The notes under the pieces are model-generated. The model was not told the origin of the DNA, searched no databases, and saw nothing but the letters and a program-made list of their open reading frames with translations. Shown here in pieces: positions 58,390 to 64,000 of a DNA stretch of 64,000 nt. Every line of letters begins with the position of its first letter. The stretch's first letter is position 1. Source of the stretch: Corallococcus sp. NCRR (lineage in GTDB: Bacteria; Myxococcota; Myxococcia; Myxococcales; Myxococcaceae); the NCBI RefSeq assembly GCF_026965535.1, contig NZ_CP114039.1, forward strand, positions 7,006,001-7,070,000, given 5' to 3'. A program made the position numbers and the translations under genes.

Positions 58390-58752
58390 GTGCCCTACGA
58401 GTTGAAGATGCTGGAGCTTGTCGAGCAGTTCGCCCAGAACGTAGTCGCGCAGAACGAGGCCATCTTCCGGGGAGACGCCAAGACCGGGAACAAGCACGCC
58501 AGGAAGTACGGTGCCGCCGTCGACAAGCTCTTCGCGCACGGCGATGCCGGACGTGACGCGCTCAGCGTGCTGCTCAAACACGAGCGAATGGATGTGCGCG
58601 TGATGGCCGCCGCCCATCTGCTCCGCTACCGGACGGCTGAAGCCAAGGCGGTCCTGGAAGATGCCGCCAAGGGACAAGGATTGGGCCCTTTCGGAGCACA
58701 GCAGGCATTGAAGCGTTGGGAAGAAGGGACGTGGGCGCTCGATCCAGGCTAA
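58390..58752 (+). CDS. orphan DUF2019-type immunity-like protein
   Basis: 120 aa from GTG at 58390. The sequence LVEQFAQNVVAQNEAIFRGDAK, NKHARKYGAAVDKLF and the ending EEGTWALDPG match the DUF2019 layout and length of the immunity protein at 22821. There is no adjacent toxin gene; an opposing kinase-like gene lies on one side. It may protect against toxins delivered by other strains. The IS630 element is inserted at the TA of its stop codon. Confidence 0.75.
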   Translation: MPYELKMLELVEQFAQNVVAQNEAIFRGDAKTGNKHARKYGAAVDKLFAHGDAGRDALSVLLKHERMDVRVMAAAHLLRYRTAEAKAVLEDAAKGQGLGPFGAQQALKRWEEGTWALDPG

Positions 58753-58770
58753 GTAGGCCGCCAGAAGTTC
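58750..58770. repeat. left terminal inverted repeat of the IS630 element
   Basis: 21 bp, 20 of 21 matching the right end in inverted orientation; the mismatch is C/T at the ninth position. Confidence 0.85.
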
Positions 58771-58807
58771 CGAGACAAATTCCGGCCGCATGCACAGTTT
58801 CTGATGC

Positions 58808-59741
58808 ATGCGACCGGCAAGGAGCCCTGCCGAACTGGGGCTGACAGCATACGACAGGCAGAAGCGGGCGCTGCGGCAGGCACGCGATGCCCGCCACTTC
58901 CGTCGCCTTCTGGCCATCAAGCTCATCGGCGAGGGTAAGAGCCCGGGCGAGGCCGCGCACCTGGCGGCCTTGAGCCGGCCGGCCGTCTACTTCTGGCTGG
59001 AGCGCTACCTGACGGAGCGCACCCCGTCTGCACTGGTGCATGCCCCGCGCTCGGGCCGCCCCAGAGCAGCCCCGCGTCTCACCTCCAAGCGTCTGCGCAG
59101 GGTGGTACGCACCAGCCCACAGAAGGCGGGATGGGCCAGCCATGGCTGGACGGTGCCGCTGCTATGCACCCACCTCAATCGGAAGGGTTTCGAGGTGTCA
59201 GCCCGTACGCTGCGCCGACGGTTGCATGAGGCGGGCCTGGCGTGGAAGCGACCGCGGTACGTGTACGCAACAGCAGCACCGCACCCGGGGCAAAAAAAAG
59301 TGGCCTTGTTCGCCGTCTGAAGCGGCTCAAGCGCCAGTGGCCCCGTGCGGTGCTGCTGGTCATGGACAGCACCGTGCTGCGCTGGTTTCCACCACTGCGC
59401 GCGGCGTGAGCTCCGGTGGCCGAGCAGTCGCTGGTGAAGATTACCGGCGAGAATGCCAAGAGCACGTTGTGGGGGGCCATCAATCCGCGCACCGGCACGC
59501 GTATCGTGATGGCGACCCGGCCAAGCAGCGCTCGGAACTCAACTGCATGGACCACCTTTGGCGTCCGCTCAAGCAGCGCGTTTCAGCCAACCGGCAGTAC
59601 CCGACGGTGGAGCAGCACGTCGACGCCGCACTCCAGTGGGTGCTGGGCCTTTCACCTCAGGACGCCCTCCGCAAGGCGGGCTGCCTCGCCGAGGGCTTCT
59701 GGCTGCGCGATTTGTTAGAGAACTTCTGGCGACCTACTTAG
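58808..59741 (+). pseudogene. IS630-family transposase, disrupted
   Basis: ATG at 58808. The first 170 residues form the N-terminal helix-turn-helix (HFRRLLAIKLIGEGKSPGEA, RPAVYFWLERYL) and part of the core. At an A8 run (59292-59299) the frame ends soon after, while the -1 frame continues as GLVRRLKRLKRQWPRAVLLV, including the first catalytic Asp region (VMDSTVLRWFPPLRAA). A TGA at 59407-59409 then stands where Trp is expected. The sequence resumes in frame (APVAEQ...LWGAINPRTGTRIVM), but a stretch including the second catalytic region is missing before ELNCMDHLWRPLKQRV in a third frame. The A-run slip could be a programmed -1 frameshift, as seen in some IS630 members, but the nonsense codon and deletion make it non-functional. 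Confidence 0.85.
59720..59740. repeat. right terminal inverted repeat of the IS630 element
   Basis: Inverted match to 58750-58770. It encodes the last codons of the transposase frame. Confidence 0.85.
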
Positions 59742-59971
59742 TCATACGAAGGCTTGTCGTGGCGCGATGCTTCAAGCAACCTTTCTGCCCACGGTACGGC
59801 TAGCATCCGGCCCGATGCAGTGGGCCCTTCAGCCTGATCGGCCCAGATGTTGTGGCTCCTTACCCTGCGAAGTGGCTCAACGTGCTGGGGACAGGGGTCG
59901 GTCTACTGACATTGTACTACTCCACCACCATCGCAATCACGGTGGGTCCGCATCAAGGTCGGGATATTCGA

Positions 59972-62900
59972 ATGACCGCTGTAGTTCCAGAAGCTCCGAC
60001 TCCATCGGCGCTGCCGCCGAGGCCCTGGAAAAGCGCTTCTTACTCCGACTGGAACGAATGGCTCTTCGCCCACACGTTCACCAGAAGCATGAGTCCGGAG
60101 CCGATCAGGTACATCCCGGCTTCCATCAAGGAACTCTGCATCATCGTGGGAGAGTCCCCCGAGCATGCGCAGGAGGTGCTGAAGGCCTTCTCGGATGCCA
60201 TCTGCCAGGAGCTCGACAAGGAGAGGTGCACCTTCGAGAGCTACTACCTCCAGTACCGTCTCCGCAGCGGTAGCCCCGACGCGTATTGGAGCCGCTTCAG
60301 CGACAAAGAGCCATACTTCTTCGGCTGCCTCTGGCTGACCTGCTTGGTTGCATCGGGCTACCCTCCGCATGAAGGGCAGTTCTATCCCCGCATGGGTCTG
60401 ATGCTTGGGAGACCTGTCAGCAGCTTCTCCTCCACCCGGGAGTCCGGCAGCCTGGAAGACGTCTGGGACGATCTCGCCGACTGGACGCAGTGCCATCGCG
60501 ACCGGCACCGGGAGCTGATCCTCCCACCACGCGACACCTATCGAAAGATCATCGGGCGCTCCTTTTATCTGGTCTTTCCCAACCACGCGGATCGGCTACA
60601 GCTGAGAGCTGTGCTGGAGAAAGCGGATCTGCTCGTGGACAAACCTCCCATCACGCCAGTGCTGGAGGCGTTGCGCCGCTCGAAACAGGTCTTCGGCAAG
60701 GAGTTCCAAAAGGAGTTGGACAGCTTCTTCAACAAGTACCTGCAGAGCGGCCGGGATCCAGGAGAGAGCCCGTTCTGGCGCGCCGTGGCGCAGGAGGCGA
60801 GTACGCCCGGTCTGGAACGGACGAGCGGGCTAGAGCGCACTGGCCATACCACGCTGATGGCTCGCCTCGACGAAGACGACCTGCTCGACCTCTACGTCGC
60901 CTGCACCGAGCAGTACGCCGACAGGCCCGGCTTCACCCGTGAAGATCTCGGCTTCAAGGCAGGAGATTTCAGCTACCGGTTCGTACCGGAAGCCTCCGCC
61001 CGTTCGCAGCGGCAGCCGTTCGAACAGCTCCTCACGAGCGCGGCCCGACGGGCCTTCGCGAGCGGTGTCGTGCCCTTGTTACGGGTCATCACGGGCGAGT
61101 ACCGGCTCGCCCATGGCGAAGAGCTGGCAGAGTGCGACCGTGCCCTCGTCCGCGATGACAGGGTCGAGGCCTTCGTGCGGACGTTTGGAGGGAAGAAGAC
61201 CCAGTGTGCGCTTCCAGGGTGGCGAGAGGTCGAAGGTTGCCAGCTACACCAGTTGGATTCGCCGCCCGAAGGACTTGAGGGCGTCTACGCGCTTCTCCAT
61301 ACGACGGAGCCCCAACGACCTCACTTCGTGGGAGGGCTACGCACCTCGATGGGCGGTTTCTATCGGCTGAACGGCTACCTGCCACGCATCCACGCGCCCG
61401 GCGCCGAGAAGGTCGAGGTCGCCGTCGCAGGCTCGTGGTTACCGTGCCAACGCATCACTGACGAGCAACAGGCAGCGGAGTGGCACCTTCCCGCAGGCCT
61501 TGACCTCAAGGCTCTCGACGAGTTGCACGTGGCTGCGACCTGGAAGGTGCACATCGAAGGCTATGCCCTGGAGCGCCGGGGCGAGGCGAAGGTCTCCCTG
61601 GATGCCTTGAGCCTCGCGATCGACCATAAGGGGCTGCCGAGCGGAGACTTCTGGCTTGAGACGACCTCGCGCCGGCTCAAGACCCTCCGCGGCCCGGTGG
61701 GCGAGATTCCCCTGGGCCTTACGACCTGGGACCGCACCCGCACCATGGACATGCTGTTCTTCGATGCGACGGCGCGCTGGCTCGGGCCCGGCGTCGGAGA
61801 GATGTCCCTCGTGGCTATCAAGGGTTTTCCGTGGCTGGCCATCGGCCCCAACAACTCCCCGACGATGATCGTCTTCGTCGGAGACGCGCCAAAACCGGTC
61901 CTGCCGGACGACGACTTCTCGCCTCTTCAAAAAGACCGGCGCCACTGGAAGCGGGCCTTCTCGGGAGAGACCGGCTCCGTCTTCGTTCGGGAGGGCTCCG
62001 AGTACGTGCCGATCGTCGAGCGGCACGAGGCGCGGACCATCCACTCCGCCTACGTGAAGGCTGCACACTCCAGTGTCCGTCCGGCAGGGAGCGAGTGTGC
62101 ACCGACGGACCTGGACAGGTACCTCCAGGACACGAAAAAGGTGAGCGGCGACTACTCCAGGGAGGCCGCGCTCCTGCTGGATGTCCTCTCCTCCATCGCG
62201 CACAGCCGCAGCGGCATCCCCCTGCGGGAAGTCCACGAGCACCTAGCCCGGCTCACGCACACGGACGAGCACCACTCACTGCGCTACCACCTGCTCCGGT
62301 CGCTGGCAGAGGTGGGCGCCATCGATACACTGCTGCGCTTGAATGGCAGGCAGACGCTCGTCGTGGCCCGCAAGCCGCGGCTCGTCATCTCCCGGCGGGG
62401 AAACCGCTTCAGCGGCACCGTGCTGGGCCTACTGCCGCAGACGATCTCCAGGCGCGTTGAGCCGGAGAGCCGTAAGCACGGCCTGCAGGTGACCTACGCG
62501 GCGCCCCCCAACCGCTTCCAACCTCCCATCATCCACCTGGAGGCGGAAGATGGAGCCCTAGAGCCGCTCAAGGCCCTCTCCTGGGAGCTGGCCTTCGCCC
62601 CGCCTGAGTTCATCGACTGGCCCGAAGCGTCCCTCGTCCCCCCGCATTTCACCGTCTGCGACGAACTCGCGCGGGACGAGCCTCCGGAGATGTATGTGCG
62701 CGAGGCGACCTGGTGCTGGAAGAGTGGCGCCTTCAAGTTGAACGCGGAAGAGCCGGGCGAGGTGAGCATCGAGCGGCGCAGTGATGGCCAGCGCACCCCC
62801 ATCTACGTCGTCACCCGGGCAGGGACACCCATGGGATGGAGCTACTCCCGAGCGTGGGCGCTCCTGGATGCCGCGGAGAAGGCGGGGCGGCCGCCCTTCA

Positions 62901-63127
62901 CGCTTGAGGGCGGAGTGCTCCGAGCCATGGCCCACGCCCCCTTGCACCTGCCTCTGCCGCTGGCCCGCCTGTGCACGGTGGTCGGCGCTGGGGCGCCCGG
63001 CCCATGCATCGAGGAGCGCGCAGGCCGCCCGGTGGTCACCTCATACGTCTATCCGTTCGGCAGGAAGCTCGCCCCGCTAGCCGCGCGGGCAGTTCCCGAG
63101 TCGTGGATTCAAAGGAAGGTGGAGTGA
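59972..63127 (+). CDS. large unknown protein, candidate DruH-like defence component
   Basis: 1051 aa from ATG at 59972 (MTAVVPEAPTPSALPPRPWK), preferred over an earlier in-frame start that would add a poor 40-residue segment. The stop overlaps the helicase start by one base (TGATG), so both are translated together. The N-terminal third is helical (WNEWLFAHTFTRSMSPEPI). Middle and C-terminal thirds contain mixed alpha/beta sequence without a motif I recognise. Type III Druantia systems consist of DruH, about this size, followed by the DruE helicase. I infer this from size, order and the partner gene only. Confidence 0.5.
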   Translation: MTAVVPEAPTPSALPPRPWKSASYSDWNEWLFAHTFTRSMSPEPIRYIPASIKELCIIVGESPEHAQEVLKAFSDAICQELDKERCTFESYYLQYRLRSGSPDAYWSRFSDKEPYFFGCLWLTCLVASGYPPHEGQFYPRMGLMLGRPVSSFSSTRESGSLEDVWDDLADWTQCHRDRHRELILPPRDTYRKIIGRSFYLVFPNHADRLQLRAVLEKADLLVDKPPITPVLEALRRSKQVFGKEFQKELDSFFNKYLQSGRDPGESPFWRAVAQEASTPGLERTSGLERTGHTTLMARLDEDDLLDLYVACTEQYADRPGFTREDLGFKAGDFSYRFVPEASARSQRQPFEQLLTSAARRAFASGVVPLLRVITGEYRLAHGEELAECDRALVRDDRVEAFVRTFGGKKTQCALPGWREVEGCQLHQLDSPPEGLEGVYALLHTTEPQRPHFVGGLRTSMGGFYRLNGYLPRIHAPGAEKVEVAVAGSWLPCQRITDEQQAAEWHLPAGLDLKALDELHVAATWKVHIEGYALERRGEAKVSLDALSLAIDHKGLPSGDFWLETTSRRLKTLRGPVGEIPLGLTTWDRTRTMDMLFFDATARWLGPGVGEMSLVAIKGFPWLAIGPNNSPTMIVFVGDAPKPVLPDDDFSPLQKDRRHWKRAFSGETGSVFVREGSEYVPIVERHEARTIHSAYVKAAHSSVRPAGSECAPTDLDRYLQDTKKVSGDYSREAALLLDVLSSIAHSRSGIPLREVHEHLARLTHTDEHHSLRYHLLRSLAEVGAIDTLLRLNGRQTLVVARKPRLVISRRGNRFSGTVLGLLPQTISRRVEPESRKHGLQVTYAAPPNRFQPPIIHLEAEDGALEPLKALSWELAFAPPEFIDWPEASLVPPHFTVCDELARDEPPEMYVREATWCWKSGAFKLNAEEPGEVSIERRSDGQRTPIYVVTRAGTPMGWSYSRAWALLDAAEKAGRPPFTLEGGVLRAMAHAPLHLPLPLARLCTVVGAGAPGPCIEERAGRPVVTSYVYPFGRKLAPLAARAVPESWIQRKVE

Positions 63128-64000
63128 TGCAGGACCCCATTGGAAACTTCGAGCGCATCCGCGAGCTCTACATCAGCTACCTCGATACCGCCTTCCGCAT
63201 CGGTGACGAGAGCGTGGCCGAGGAGCGGCGCCGGCTGCTGCGCCAGCCCGGCACCTTCTGCACCGAGCCGCTCATTGAGGCCATTCCCCGGTACGAGCCT
63301 GCGGAGCTGTCCTTCGACGCGCTCTACCAGGACACCTCACCCGAGGGTCCCCTGGCCAGCTTCACAGAGCCAGCGCGGCGCGCGTTCATCGACCTGACCC
63401 TGGCGGGGCTGTTCGGCTCGGAGCCTCAGGAGAAGGGCAGCCTGCCGCTGAAGCGCAAAGCGAAGTACGCGCCCTATCGTCACCAGCTCCAGATGCTGCA
63501 CCGGGGCGTGCGGCCCGGCATGCCTGGCGTCGTCACCTCCGGCACGGGCTCGGGCAAGACGGAATCTTTCATGCTGCCCCTGCTGGCGCGGATCTCCCAG
63601 GAGGCCGTCGGCTGGGAGGCCCCCGGGAAGGGCTACCTTGAGCAGCACTGGTGGATCGATCCGGCGACAGGGCAGCCCTACTCCGAGGAGAAGAAGGGGC
63701 GGCGCTACCTCGCGCTGCCCAAGCACAAGCGGCCCGACGCAAAGAATCCCCTAAACACCGCCTTCGCGCGGCACCGCGCGGGCGAGAAGCGCATGGCGGC
63801 GGTCCGCGCGCTCGTCCTGTACCCGATGAACGCCCTGGTCGAGGACCAGCTCGTGCGCCTGCGCAAGGCGCTCGACTCTGCCGAGGCGCGCGAGGCCATG
63901 AAGGAGCACTTTCATGGCAACCGCATCTTCTTCGGCCGCTACATCGGCGCCACCGAGGTCACCGGCCATCCCGGCTCGACGAGCACCCCTCGCGGGCTGG
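63127..64000 (+). CDS. DEAD-type helicase, candidate DruE-like (C-terminus outside window)
   Basis: Visible 291 residues from ATG at 63127, coupled to the upstream gene by TGATG. A Q-motif-like YAPYRHQLQML is followed by Walker A VTSGTGSGKTESF (about 136-148) and motif Ia LVLYPMNALVEDQLVRL. The wording YPMNALVEDQ and NRIFFGRYIGAT is typical of large DUF1998-type defence helicases such as DruE and DrmA. Alternatives are a DISARM DrmA or Dpd-cluster helicase; no methylase or other DISARM gene is upstream. Motifs II-VI and the DUF1998 region fall outside the window. Confidence 0.6.
   Translation, partial: MQDPIGNFERIRELYISYLDTAFRIGDESVAEERRRLLRQPGTFCTEPLIEAIPRYEPAELSFDALYQDTSPEGPLASFTEPARRAFIDLTLAGLFGSEPQEKGSLPLKRKAKYAPYRHQLQMLHRGVRPGMPGVVTSGTGSGKTESFMLPLLARISQEAVGWEAPGKGYLEQHWWIDPATGQPYSEEKKGRRYLALPKHKRPDAKNPLNTAFARHRAGEKRMAAVRALVLYPMNALVEDQLVRLRKALDSAEAREAMKEHFHGNRIFFGRYIGATEVTGHPGSTSTPRGL

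Larger units (their letters stand above)
58750..59740. mobile_element. IS630-family insertion sequence (decayed)
   Basis: Inverted ends TAAGTAGGCCGCCAGAAGTTC (58750-58769 shown to 20; last base 58770) and its near-complement at 59720-59740 match 20 of 21. Each outer edge is TA, consistent with the TA duplication made by IS630/mariner-type elements. The body between the TA copies is 987 bp and contains a disrupted transposase. The left TA is part of the TAA stop of the DUF2019 gene; the right TA plus the next G forms the transposase's own TAG stop. Confidence 0.85.

Noticed and set aside
63127-64000. Helicase as DISARM DrmA
   Set aside because: The gene just upstream lacks methylase motifs expected for DISARM; kept only as an alternative until the rest of the locus is seen.

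Overview
GC-rich (about 70%) and densely packed DNA. Gene content points to a myxobacterium of the Myxococcaceae (Corallococcus/Myxococcus/Pyxidicoccus type): Ser/Thr kinases, a DUF2381 secreted protein, DUF4388, DUF2019 immunity proteins and lipoprotein toxins of the SitA type used in outer-membrane exchange. The genus is inferred from gene content only. No rRNA, tRNA or CRISPR array was recognised.

1-14,609 (minus strand): most of a type VI secretion locus, cut by the left edge. In transcription order: HEAT-repeat lipoprotein, TPR/cyclic-nucleotide-binding protein, unknown protein, degenerate ANL adenylating-enzyme-like protein, DUF4280 PAAR-like tip protein, TssA/IglI-like protein, TssG, TssB, TssC, Hcp, TssK, TssE, and the N-terminus of a VgrG-like hub/spike. 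TssF, the membrane complex (TssJLM) and ClpV are not in the window.

14,708-20,402 (minus): housekeeping operon trpS-scpA-scpB-rluB-like, whose pseudouridine synthase carries a roughly 640-residue acidic and RG-rich repeat tail. 20,648-22,814 (plus): DUF4388 protein and an Rnl2-like RNA ligase.

22,821-40,526: mixed accessory and housekeeping genes. They include a SitA-like HNH lipoprotein toxin with a DUF2019 immunity gene coupled through a TTGA overlap, a photoactive-yellow-protein homologue, a GST, a haem lipoprotein paired with a large dinucleotide-binding protein, xerD, twin small secreted paralogues, a Sua5/YciO protein, twin CPA2 antiporters, a frame-split KGG-repeat stress protein, a TVP38 membrane protein, a LysR/NADP-oxidoreductase divergent pair, and an alpha/beta-hydrolase-like protein.

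40,571-47,887: thiD, an AT-rich 346-bp intergenic island with dyads and repeats, a SWIM-SNF2 helicase, a TPR-amidase and a DUF3592 protein. 47,937-52,850 (minus): a complete sitB-sitA-sitI-like cassette. 53,064-58,268: a metallohydrolase-like orphan, DUF2381 protein, receptor Ser/Thr kinase, XRE regulator and a pseudokinase-like protein.

58,390-64,000 (plus): an orphan DUF2019 gene, a decayed IS630-family element inserted at the TA of that gene's stop codon, then a two-gene unit (1,051-aa unknown protein plus a large DEAD-type helicase running off the edge). By architecture this unit resembles a type III Druantia-like (DruH-DruE) anti-phage system and is the best candidate here for a little-described system.
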